This document shows positions 42,965 through 50,787 of a DNA stretch of 64,000 nt, piece after piece. Both the position numbers and the translations under genes were made by a program. The stretch is from NCBI GenBank assembly GCA_947378305.1, contig CANCJJ010000010.1, forward strand, positions 1 through 64,000, given 5' to 3'. The DNA comes from Phenylobacterium aquaticum (GTDB lineage Bacteria > Pseudomonadota > Alphaproteobacteria > Caulobacterales > Caulobacteraceae). The stretch's first letter is position 1. Each line of letters begins with the position of its first letter. The notes below the pieces were generated by a model that saw only the letters and a program-made list of their open reading frames with translations, was not told where the DNA came from and searched no databases.

Positions 42965-44071
42965 TCAGGAATGCAAGCCCGCTTGCAACCGGGCCTTCGC
43001 GGTCCGTTGCGCAATACGGTCTAGCAGGCCGACCAGTTCCTCCAGTTCACCAGGCGGCAGCCCCTGAGTTATGAAAACCACTCTTGTGCGATGATCGTCA
43101 TCGGGCCAGCGGTCCAGCCAGCTGAGGTTATGTAGCAAGTGTTGCGCGCCCTGGATGACGGCTGGTCGGCCGGGCTCTTCAATGACGTTGACCAGTCCCT
43201 TGACCCTCAAGAGGCTCGGGCCAAGATGCCGTTCAAGGGAGGACAGGAGAAAGCTCAAGGCGTCTCGGGTTAAGGGGTCGTCCTGCACGAGGGTAAAGGA
43301 GGAGATGTCGCTCTCATGATCATGATGGTCGTGGTCATGACCCGTTTCGATAGCGGCTTTGGGGTGGTCGATTTCAGCCGTCAGCCAGGCCCTGGCCGCT
43401 TCTGGCCCAAAAGCCGGATTTGCGACCCTATGGCTCATGAACCGAACGGGATCGGCGGCAGGATCGCTAGAATTCCAGATCAGGGCGTGGGGGTTGGATT
43501 TCCTGAGTTGGGCTTGCAGACCTTGCTCGGATGCATCCCGAAGGTCGGGGGCAACGAGGTCGAGTTTTGTCATAATGATGGCATCGGCAAGGGCAATTTG
43601 CCGGATCGAAACCGCATGGTCACGCAGGGTTGCGGCCGCATTGACGGCATCAACTGTGGCAATGACCGCCCCGACCTGAAACAGGCCCTCAAGGGTCGGC
43701 TCTGACAAGAACGCTTGCAGGATAGGTCCCACTTCCGCCAGGCCAGAGGTTTCAATAAGGACCTGATCAAAGGCGATCTCCCCGGCGGCACGGGCGTGGT
43801 AGAGCCGGTTCATGGTCTGCACGAGGTCTCCAAAAACGGTACAGCAGAGGCATCCGTTCTCTAGCACCATGATGGTATCATCGCTGGATGTCGTCAGGGC
43901 GTGATCAATGCTGATATCCCCGAATTCATTAATGATGACAGCTGTCTTCTGAAGGTCTGGCGAGCTTAGGGCCCTATTGAGCAGGGTCGTTTTGCCACTC
44001 CCCAGAAACCCCGTCAGGATCGTCACTGGCGAGCGGATATCATTTGGGTCGGGCCTGTTCGGGGCGTTCAT
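42965..44071 (-). CDS. CobW/COG0523-family GTPase (metallochaperone)
   Basis: 368 residues: Walker A GFLGSGKT (21-28), the CxCC metal site C74-L-C76-C77, a GTPase domain with TKLD, a His-rich loop GHDHDHHDHESD and a CobW C-terminal domain. Such GTPases deliver zinc, cobalt or another metal to partner enzymes. It starts 3 bases after the dehydrogenase stop, so it is operonic with catabolic genes rather than with zinc-stress genes, and may load a metal into an enzyme of this pathway such as the M24 homologue (inference). Confidence 0.9.
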   Translation of the reverse strand: MNAPNRPDPNDIRSPVTILTGFLGSGKTTLLNRALSSPDLQKTAVIINEFGDISIDHALTTSSDDTIMVLENGCLCCTVFGDLVQTMNRLYHARAAGEIAFDQVLIETSGLAEVGPILQAFLSEPTLEGLFQVGAVIATVDAVNAAATLRDHAVSIRQIALADAIIMTKLDLVAPDLRDASEQGLQAQLRKSNPHALIWNSSDPAADPVRFMSHRVANPAFGPEAARAWLTAEIDHPKAAIETGHDHDHHDHESDISSFTLVQDDPLTRDALSFLLSSLERHLGPSLLRVKGLVNVIEEPGRPAVIQGAQHLLHNLSWLDRWPDDDHRTRVVFITQGLPPGELEELVGLLDRIAQRTAKARLQAGLHS

Positions 44072-44074
44072 TGT

Positions 44075-44956
44075 TCAGATGAGTCCACTGGCGCGGGCTT
44101 GCTCGCGGGCCATGGCGGCCCAGTCCAACTCACCTTCTCCGTGAGCGGTCGCACCGATCAAACGATCGCGGCAGACATTTGCACTTGGCAAGGGAACGCC
44201 TGCGGCCATCCCGGCGGCCAGGGCCAGGTTGATGTCCTTGAGGGCCAGTGAGACGGTAAATCCGACTTCATCCCAGGACTTGTTTGCGATGATCTTGGCA
44301 TAGGTATTGTAGGCAGGGGAGGCGAAGAGGCCGTCGGTAACAAGATCATGGAAGACCTGAACGTCAACGCCACTCTTTTCGACCAGGGCAAAGGCTTCAC
44401 CAATGGACTCGATTGCACTGGCCAGAAGGAAGTTGTTGGCCAGCTTCATGGCAGAGGCTGACCCCGGATCTGTCCCGGCCTGAAATACCCGACGGCCAAG
44501 GGCTTCGAGGACTGGAAGGCAGTGGCTCACGGCCTTCGGGTCTCCGCCGACAATAACCCCGAGACGTCCCGCCGTTACAGCGTCAGGTCGTCCAAGGACG
44601 GGCGCGGCGAGCAGGATTTGTCCGGCCGCAGCATGATCATCCGCCAATTGGCGAATGAAATTGACGTCATGGGTGCCCATGGCGATATGTATCGCCCCCT
44701 TCGACATAACCGAGATCAGTCCGCCGTCTCCGGCCGTAACGGCGTTAAGGGCGGTGTCGTCTGCGAGCATGGACAGAACCACATCGGCGTGCCCGGCGAC
44801 CTCGCCAGGTGTTTCGCAAGCCTTTGCGCCTTCCGACACCAGCGAAGCCAACTTCGAGGCCGTGCGATTGAAGACATAGACCTCGTGACCCGCGGCGAGC
44901 AGGCGACTGACCATGGCCAGTCCCATTCGCCCGAGACCGATAAAACCGATTTTCAA
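44075..44956 (-). CDS. Beta-hydroxyacid dehydrogenase (3-hydroxyisobutyrate family), copy A
   Basis: 293 residues: NAD(P) fold GFIGLGRMGLAM (4-15), FNRT at about 51, then the catalytic Lys in SAMKLANNFLL and a terminal LDWAAMAREQARASGL. It oxidises a beta-hydroxyacid to the semialdehyde or oxo form. A paralogue of equal length is encoded in the opposite direction at 45549. It is in a minus-strand operon with DoxX and CobW. Semialdehyde products would fit the aldehyde dehydrogenase at 36861. Confidence 0.88.
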   Translation of the reverse strand: MKIGFIGLGRMGLAMVSRLLAAGHEVYVFNRTASKLASLVSEGAKACETPGEVAGHADVVLSMLADDTALNAVTAGDGGLISVMSKGAIHIAMGTHDVNFIRQLADDHAAAGQILLAAPVLGRPDAVTAGRLGVIVGGDPKAVSHCLPVLEALGRRVFQAGTDPGSASAMKLANNFLLASAIESIGEAFALVEKSGVDVQVFHDLVTDGLFASPAYNTYAKIIANKSWDEVGFTVSLALKDINLALAAGMAAGVPLPSANVCRDRLIGATAHGEGELDWAAMAREQARASGLI

Positions 44957-44995
44957 AGCCGGGCTCCGTAGAAATGTCTGTGAGTTGGAGGGGTG

Positions 44996-45367
44996 TTACA
45001 GGGCGGATTGTGCATAGCCCACCAGGCCGCAGCAAGCCGCCCAGAAGACGGGGTATTCGCATCCGCCGATATGCCAAAGCCATTTGCGCTCAACGCGAAT
45101 GACGGCCCCGGCGCAAATCAGAAGATAGGCCATGGCGAGCCAGGGAAGAAAATGAGGCAGAAGACCCAAGACCAGCCCGGTCCCCAGCGCTAAATCCAAA
45201 ATCAGGGCCAAATTTGCAAACAGAACCACGGGACGAAAGCCGGCGAGGGTAAAGAAATTCAGGGCGGCGTCGCGCTGGATGATCTTTCCGATAACGTGAG
45301 GAATGAAGAACAGGCCGCAAATGGTCCTCAGGCATAAGGTCATCGTGGCCAGGCTAGGTTCGGTCAT
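44996..45367 (-). CDS. DoxX-family membrane protein
   Basis: 123 residues with four membrane helices and the DoxX-like layout LRTICGLFFIPHVIGKIIQ, then FANLALILDLALGTGLVLG and a final helix after EYPVFWAA. Members associate with quinone or thiosulfate metabolism or with redox stress, but most are unassigned. First gene of the minus-strand operon; a second DoxX protein lies at 48855. Confidence 0.75.
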   Translation of the reverse strand: MTEPSLATMTLCLRTICGLFFIPHVIGKIIQRDAALNFFTLAGFRPVVLFANLALILDLALGTGLVLGLLPHFLPWLAMAYLLICAGAVIRVERKWLWHIGGCEYPVFWAACCGLVGYAQSAL

Positions 45368-45468
45368 GATTCAGCGTTTCGCCTGTTGTCCTATTGAGCT
45401 CCTGACCAAGTCGGAAGCCAGCCCAACCGTGTCAGGGTCAGCTGCGTTTCTTTGCGGTTTTTCCTACA

Positions 45469-45514
45469 TTATCGATTTGATTGCAATTGTTGCAAGATTG
45501 CCGATAAAAACCGG
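45469..45514. promoter_or_regulatory. Candidate operator cluster in divergent intergenic region
   Basis: ATCGAT (45471-45476), TTGCAATTGTTGCAA (45481-45495, TTGCAA twice) and CCGATAAAAACCGG (45501-45514) lie within 46 bases between the divergent DoxX and dehydrogenase genes. The CGATAA/CCGG elements resemble the palindromes at 40.8 kb. Confidence 0.4.
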
Positions 45515-45548
45515 ATCTCTCCTTGGGGTTTAGTTTTCGGTGTTGGCA

Positions 45549-46430
45549 ATGAAGATTGGTATGATTGGGCTGGGCCGAATGGGGGGGGCCATGGGGCGAC
45601 GTCTCCTGGCGGCTGGATTTGACCTCGCCGTCTTTGATCGGGACGCTGCCCAGACGAAGGCTCTCGAAGACCTAGGTGGGCGGGTCGCCATCGATTTGGC
45701 CGATCTGTGCCATGGCCGGGACGTTGTGATTACAATGCTGCCGAGTGACGCCATTCTGGCCGAGGTGGCCGTTGGTCAAGGCGGCTTGACGGAGGTCCTG
45801 GCCCCCGGAGCGATCCACATGGTCAGCGGAACCCATGGGGTTACCGTTATGGAACGCCTCAAGGCGGAGCACCTGAAGGTTGGCCAGGTGCTGGTCTCTT
45901 GCACAGTCCTGGGACGCCCTGATCGCGCGGCAGAAGGCAAGCTTGGCCTCATTGTCGCTGGCCCAGACGAAGCGGCTGCCCGGCTGATGCCGGTTCTAAA
46001 GGTCCTCGGAGAGCAGATATTCGAGCCGGGAGAAGACCCCTTGACCTCTGTTGCTGTGAAGATCGCAAATAATTTTGTCCTGGGCTGCGCGATTGAGGCC
46101 ATGGGCGAGAGCATGGCGCTCGTTCGGCGTTACGGCGTTGATCCCGAACTGTTCTATGAGGTGCTGACAAAGGGTTTGTTCAATTGCGTGGCGTACCAGA
46201 GCTATGGCGACGTGATTGCCAAGGAAGACTGGGGCCGGGTCGGGGCAACAGCCGCGATCGGACTCAAAGACGCGCAACTGGCTTTAGAAGCCGCCGAACG
46301 GATGTCCATGCCCCTTCCGAGCGGAAATGTTTGGCGTGACCACCTGTTGTCCGCCTGTGGGCGCGGCGAGGCGAGTCTGGATTGGGCGGTAATGGCCCGG
46401 GAACAGTTCCGAAAAAGTGGACTGGAATAG
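45549..46430 (+). CDS. Beta-hydroxyacid dehydrogenase, copy B
   Basis: 293 residues from the ATG (a GTG at 45540 is also possible). GMIGLGRMGGAM at 4-15, VFDRD at the cofactor-specificity strand, catalytic Lys in VAVKIANNFVLG and the terminal LDWAVMAREQFRKSGLE match copy A throughout. The two are divergently arranged paralogues, perhaps with different substrates or stereochemistry. It is the first gene of the plus-strand unit with the Gfo/Idh oxidoreductase and the EboE-like protein. Confidence 0.88.
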   Translation: MKIGMIGLGRMGGAMGRRLLAAGFDLAVFDRDAAQTKALEDLGGRVAIDLADLCHGRDVVITMLPSDAILAEVAVGQGGLTEVLAPGAIHMVSGTHGVTVMERLKAEHLKVGQVLVSCTVLGRPDRAAEGKLGLIVAGPDEAAARLMPVLKVLGEQIFEPGEDPLTSVAVKIANNFVLGCAIEAMGESMALVRRYGVDPELFYEVLTKGLFNCVAYQSYGDVIAKEDWGRVGATAAIGLKDAQLALEAAERMSMPLPSGNVWRDHLLSACGRGEASLDWAVMAREQFRKSGLE

Positions 46431-46454
46431 TCCTTACAGCTTGATCGGTGAATA

Positions 46455-46493
46455 AATCGATTTTATTTTGGAAAATCGATATTTTTCGATATT
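46455..46493. promoter_or_regulatory. AT-rich inverted repeat with three CGAT cores
   Basis: AATCGATTTT (46455-46464) and AAAATCGATA (46472-46481) form an inverted repeat, with a further TTTTTCGATATT at 46482-46493. The region lies about 80-120 bases before the Gfo/Idh start and fits a tandem operator or promoter. Confidence 0.45.
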
Positions 46494-46573
46494 AGGGGGT
46501 CGAGAAACATTTTGACCCATAATGATTGGGCCGATTCAACGGTGAGTTGGGGCTCAGCAAGGAGATTTTTCGG

Positions 46574-47596
46574 GTGATTAGGGCGGGTATCGTTGGGCTT
46601 GGCTGGTGGGGTGAAACCCTGATTGACTCCGTCGAGGGTAGCGACGTCATCCAGTTTGTCGCAGCTGCGACCCGGTCTCAATCGGAGCGAGACCGTCAGG
46701 CCACCGAAAAGCGCGGCATGGCGCTGGTTGGCGGGCTGGATGAGCTCCTGGCCCGCGACGATGTGGATGCCGTGGTCCTGGCGACGCCCCCATCGGGTCA
46801 TGCTGAGCAAATCAAGCGCGTCGCAGAGGCAGGCAAACATGTTTTCTGCGAGAAGCCATTCACGTTAAACAAGGTGGATGCCGCCTCGGCGGTTGCGGCC
46901 GTGGAGAAGGCCGGTGTCAGCCTGGGCTTGGGCTATAATCGCCGTTTTCACCCTTCCTGGGTTGATCTGAAGCGCCGCATTCGGGACGGTGAACTCGGCA
47001 CGATCTTGCATATCGAATGCACGATGAGCGGTCCAAATGGCCTTACTGCCAGTGCAGAGGCCTGGCGCTCTCAGGCCGCAGAGGCCCCTTGTGGGGGTCT
47101 GACCCCGATGGGGGTTCATGCCATTGATGGACTTTTGGATATCGTGGGCGATGTCGACACCGTCTACTGCCAAAGCTTCCGCCGGGCTGTACCGAATGAA
47201 AATGACGACACCACCAGCGTGTTGTTTCGGATGAAGGACGGCATGTCGGCCTATCTGGGCACCATGATGGCGACGGCGGGCACCTTCCGGTTTCAGGTTT
47301 ATGGATCCAAGGCCATGGCCCTGCTTGGCGGCAGCGTTCACGTCGCGGGACAGTCATCCCATCAGCGTCGAAGTGGCCTCTTCGGAAGCTATGTGATCCA
47401 GCCGGTGCAAGGCGAGGCCATAGCGCTTGACGTGCCGGTGTTTGACGTCAACCGCGCTGAGCTGGAAGCCTTTGGTCGTGCAATTGCCGACGGGACAGAC
47501 TTCCCCATCAGTCACCATGACATGGTGCACGGTGCATCCGTCACCGAAGCGATCATCAAATCCGCCCGCTCGGGCCAGGTCGAAACCGTCGCCTAG
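46574..47596 (+). CDS. Gfo/Idh/MocA-family NAD(P)-dependent oxidoreductase
   Basis: 340 residues from a GTG start, chosen because AAGGAG lies 9 bases ahead (the open frame continues upstream to 46526 without a ribosome site). The Rossmann motif is AGIVGLGWWG, then LATPPSGHAEQI and CEKPFTL with the catalytic Lys, and GGGLTPMGVHAIDGL-like sequence (GLTPMGVHAIDG) holds the second His. It oxidises or reduces a sugar, inositol or sugar-like acid. It precedes the EboE-like gene by 27 bases, which suggests a joint role. Confidence 0.88.
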   Translation: MIRAGIVGLGWWGETLIDSVEGSDVIQFVAAATRSQSERDRQATEKRGMALVGGLDELLARDDVDAVVLATPPSGHAEQIKRVAEAGKHVFCEKPFTLNKVDAASAVAAVEKAGVSLGLGYNRRFHPSWVDLKRRIRDGELGTILHIECTMSGPNGLTASAEAWRSQAAEAPCGGLTPMGVHAIDGLLDIVGDVDTVYCQSFRRAVPNENDDTTSVLFRMKDGMSAYLGTMMATAGTFRFQVYGSKAMALLGGSVHVAGQSSHQRRSGLFGSYVIQPVQGEAIALDVPVFDVNRAELEAFGRAIADGTDFPISHHDMVHGASVTEAIIKSARSGQVETVA

Positions 47597-47623
47597 GGCG
47601 ATTCAAATTTCTGGAGTGAATTC

Positions 47624-48826
47624 ATGGATCTCGGCAAGCACGGTCACCTGACCTATTCCACCCTTGTCCATCCCGGCGATACCTGGGAGGAAATGTGGGA
47701 CAGCTTGACCACCTTTGTGCCCCGCGTGAAGGCGCGCATGTCACCGAATGCCCCATTTGGGGTCTCGCTACGACTTTCGGCATCTTCAGCGGATACGCTG
47801 GTCAAATCGCCGGACGAGCGCGCGAAGCTGAAGGCCTTTTTGTCTGCAAACGACATGTATCTTTATACGGTGAATGCCTTTCCCTATGGCCCGTTCAAAA
47901 ATACCGTGGTCAAGGAACAGGTCTATGAGCCTGACTGGAGATCCGAACAGCGGGCCAAGTACACGGAAAACGTCGCTGAAATCCTGGCTGACGTGGCTCC
48001 GGATTTTGTAAATCCGTCCATTCAAAGCCCACCCTTGGGATTCAAGCCCAGGGTCACAGGTCCAGATGTCGTCGAGTCCTATGCGGCCAACCTGCGACGG
48101 CTGGCCGGGTTCCTGCATCGGCTTCGGTTGAAAACCGGGCGGACCGTCACCCTTGCTGTCGAGCCTGAACCCTATTGCTTCCTGGAAACGACGGAAGAAA
48201 CCGTCGACTTCTTTACCCGTGTCCTGCGATCAGATGCCTCCTTGGCCGCACTGGCCAGTGACCTGAATGTGAGTTCAGCTGAAGCGCGTGAGATCCTTCA
48301 CCGCCACGTCGGCACGGTCTATGACATCTGCCATCAGGCTGTTGAATTTGAGGACATTACGGCCTCGCTTCAAAGTCTGGTGGACAATGACATACCGGTC
48401 TTCAAACTTCAGGAAGCGGCGGCCGTTCGCATTCCGACGGTCACCGACGAGTCCATCGCGGCCCTGAAGGATTATGCGGACTCCGTCTATCTGACCCAGA
48501 CCATTGAGCGCCGCGATGGCAAGCTGACCCGGTTCCTGAACCTTCAGGATGCCTTTGCAGCTTATGAAGCCGATCCGACGGGACATAGGGAATGGCGGAT
48601 TCACTTCCACGTCCCCGTCTTCCTGGAGGAGCTGGGCGAGCACTTCAAGACAACGCGTTTTGCTATTGAAGAAGCCCTAGATTTTCATAAGAAGAACCCG
48701 CTGAGCGCCCAGCTTGAAATCGAGACCTACACCTGGGACGTTCTTCCCGATCACCTCAAGACCGGGGACATTGTCGACTATGTCGTCATGGAGCTGGAGT
48801 GGGTCATGGGGTACCTTGCGGCTTGA
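47624..48826 (+). CDS. EboE-like TIM-barrel protein (metabolite traffic family)
   Basis: 400 residues with the EboE signature order: HLTYSTLVHPGDTW at the N terminus, FGVSLRLSA, YTVNAFPYG, AVEPEPYCFLET, VGTVYDICHQAVEFED, IHFHVPVF and ETYTWDVLP near the end. Conserved His, Glu, Asp and Cys suggest a xylose-isomerase-like metal site. Members of the ebo cluster are linked to export or trafficking of precursor metabolites; here the other ebo genes are absent and the partner is a Gfo/Idh oxidoreductase. It may be a sugar-phosphate-isomerase-like enzyme in this context. I am confident of the family, not of the role. Confidence 0.8.
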   Translation: MDLGKHGHLTYSTLVHPGDTWEEMWDSLTTFVPRVKARMSPNAPFGVSLRLSASSADTLVKSPDERAKLKAFLSANDMYLYTVNAFPYGPFKNTVVKEQVYEPDWRSEQRAKYTENVAEILADVAPDFVNPSIQSPPLGFKPRVTGPDVVESYAANLRRLAGFLHRLRLKTGRTVTLAVEPEPYCFLETTEETVDFFTRVLRSDASLAALASDLNVSSAEAREILHRHVGTVYDICHQAVEFEDITASLQSLVDNDIPVFKLQEAAAVRIPTVTDESIAALKDYADSVYLTQTIERRDGKLTRFLNLQDAFAAYEADPTGHREWRIHFHVPVFLEELGEHFKTTRFAIEEALDFHKKNPLSAQLEIETYTWDVLPDHLKTGDIVDYVVMELEWVMGYLAA

Positions 48827-48854
48827 CCCATAGCGGGGGAGGTCGGTCTGGCGA

Positions 48855-49265
48855 TCAGGACTGAGCCTGATCGCGCGAGGCCAGGGCGGCGGCCATGGCC
48901 AGGCCGCCGACCACAGATATGTGCTCCATGGCGGTGCGCCATTCGCCGACCTTCTCCGGTCCTGTCATGGCCCAGAAGTTGTGGACAATGGGGATGGTCA
49001 GGAGGGTGAAGACCGCCATCCACCCTGCGCCGATCCAGACATACTTCCTGGACAGGAAAAGGATCGGGCCTCCGAACAGCGTCGCCACTGTCGCTGCGGC
49101 AAACAGGGGGGCGGGCAAGAGCCCAAAATGGGCCATTTCCCCAAGCGAGGCGTCCCAGTTCAAGACTTTTTCGATCCCCGAGGTCCAGAACATGGTCGAC
49201 AAGGTCAGGCGAATGACCAGGTTTCCAGCTGGGGAATTGAGCAGTCTGGCGAGAATTTGAGGCAT
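48855..49265 (-). CDS. DoxX-family membrane protein (second)
   Basis: 136 residues with four helices: NLVIRLTLSTMFWTSGIEKVLNW, then ATVATLFGGPILFLS, WIGAGWMAVFTLLTIPIVHNF and a last helix after EHISVVGG. The DoxX layout is clear; the function is unknown. It is convergent with the EboE-like gene and directly downstream of the MFS carrier on the minus strand. Confidence 0.78.
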   Translation of the reverse strand: MPQILARLLNSPAGNLVIRLTLSTMFWTSGIEKVLNWDASLGEMAHFGLLPAPLFAAATVATLFGGPILFLSRKYVWIGAGWMAVFTLLTIPIVHNFWAMTGPEKVGEWRTAMEHISVVGGLAMAAALASRDQAQS

Positions 49266-49309
49266 GATAGCGCTCCTTTTAATGGAATTTTGAAAGCCAG
49301 CGTGCGGGA

Positions 49310-50596
49310 CTAGGTGTTCTGGCTTGCAGATCGCATCGCCCGAGCTGCCATGAAATTGGCACCGGCCCCCAGAAAGAAGGTCGGGACAAGGATCTGTAGG
49401 GCAACCTTCAGGGCATCCTCACCATGCAATGGCGCGGCCCAGTCAGAGACCAGGCCCACTAGAACCGGGCCCAGTCCAATCGCCGACAGGTTCAGGACAA
49501 ACAGTAGAATTGCGCTGGACGTGCTTCGCCGCTCAGCGGGCACGCTGTTTTGCACGACGGCAAGGGCTGGCGAGAGATAGGTGAAGCCCAGCAGGAGGGG
49601 GGCGGCCAGAAGCGGGATGGCCGAGTGCCAGTTAGAGGCATGTAGCGCGAGATAGAGCAGGGGACCTCCAACTACGAAGGAGAGCGCGGGAACCAAGGCA
49701 TAGGCTCGCGGGTCAGACTTGCCCCAGGAATCGGCGATCCAGCCACTTAGAAAGACGCCAGCCCCAATCGCTAGCCCCATGACCGGGCTGTAGATCGCGC
49801 CAACCATGGGCAGCGTCATGCCGTAGGATCGCATCAGCAAGGCGGGAGCCCAGGTCAGAATGCCATAGCCAGCCATGCCGGATAGACTACATCCAAGGGT
49901 CGTCCAGACCAGGACCGGAGAGCGTACAAAGGCTGACAGGACCGTCAGAATTCCAGGTTTCGGATCGCTGGAGGTCGCAAGATCAAGCTGACCTCTTGGG
50001 GGTTCCTTGACGAGGAACGGAAGTGCTACACCCAGCAGTATGCCGGGAATGGCAAGCCCCCAGAACGCCATGCGCCAGCCATATAGCGGTGCGATCCATC
50101 CGCCATACATGCCCCCGAGCGCCGTACCAATCGGAAGCCCCAATGAAAACAGGCCAAGGGCTGCCCCGCGGGCCTTTGGTGGGAAATAGTCCGCAACCAG
50201 GGCATAGGAAGGGGCCGTTCCGCCCGCTTCTCCTATCCCGACCCCCAGGCGTGCCAGGGCGAGTTGCCCGAAGTTCCCAGCCAAACCGCAAGCCCCTGTG
50301 AAGAGGCTCCAGAGTCCACACGCCAGAGCTACAATTCGGGTCCGGTGGCTACGATCCGCCAGCCAGGCGATCGGTATGCCAAAACCGGTGTAGAAGAGGG
50401 CAAAGAAGACGCCGCTGACCAGACCAAGTTGCGTGTCAGACAGGTGAAGTTCGGCCTTTATCGGTTGGGCCAAAATCGAGACCAACTGACGATCCAGGTA
50501 ACTCAGTACATAGACCCCCATTAGGAGAGCCAGCACGACATATCGATACACACCGCTCGGTTGGTCTAGAGATGTCTCTGTCTGGTCCTGAGCCAT
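49310..50596 (-). CDS. MFS transporter, Spinster-like
   Basis: A 12-helix carrier of 428 residues from the ATG at 50596, which has GGGGAG just upstream. Motifs: VYVLSYLDRQLVSILAQPIKAELHLSD in helix 1, WLADRSHRTRIVALA in loop 2-3, LGVGIGEAGGTAPSYALVADYFP in helix 4-5 and LSGWIADSWG later. This is the prokaryotic Spinster-like pattern common near TonB and catabolic genes. Substrate unknown. The region 50597-50787 upstream of it shows no further gene. Confidence 0.86.
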   Translation of the reverse strand: MAQDQTETSLDQPSGVYRYVVLALLMGVYVLSYLDRQLVSILAQPIKAELHLSDTQLGLVSGVFFALFYTGFGIPIAWLADRSHRTRIVALACGLWSLFTGACGLAGNFGQLALARLGVGIGEAGGTAPSYALVADYFPPKARGAALGLFSLGLPIGTALGGMYGGWIAPLYGWRMAFWGLAIPGILLGVALPFLVKEPPRGQLDLATSSDPKPGILTVLSAFVRSPVLVWTTLGCSLSGMAGYGILTWAPALLMRSYGMTLPMVGAIYSPVMGLAIGAGVFLSGWIADSWGKSDPRAYALVPALSFVVGGPLLYLALHASNWHSAIPLLAAPLLLGFTYLSPALAVVQNSVPAERRSTSSAILLFVLNLSAIGLGPVLVGLVSDWAAPLHGEDALKVALQILVPTFFLGAGANFMAARAMRSASQNT

Positions 50597-50787
50597 TTTT
50601 TCTCCCCCATTTCTTTTTCCGCGGCCAAGGGCCCCGGCACTTGGGGGCGGGACACAAGTCATCCAGCAGCGGATCAAGCCGTCAATTCATTAGAGTCTAA
50701 ATGGGGACTCAATAAGAAAGCATCATGGACGAGCCTAGGGCGGGTTATGACAGCCCTGGCCATCAGTCGCCCCCTTTGGTGCCGGCC

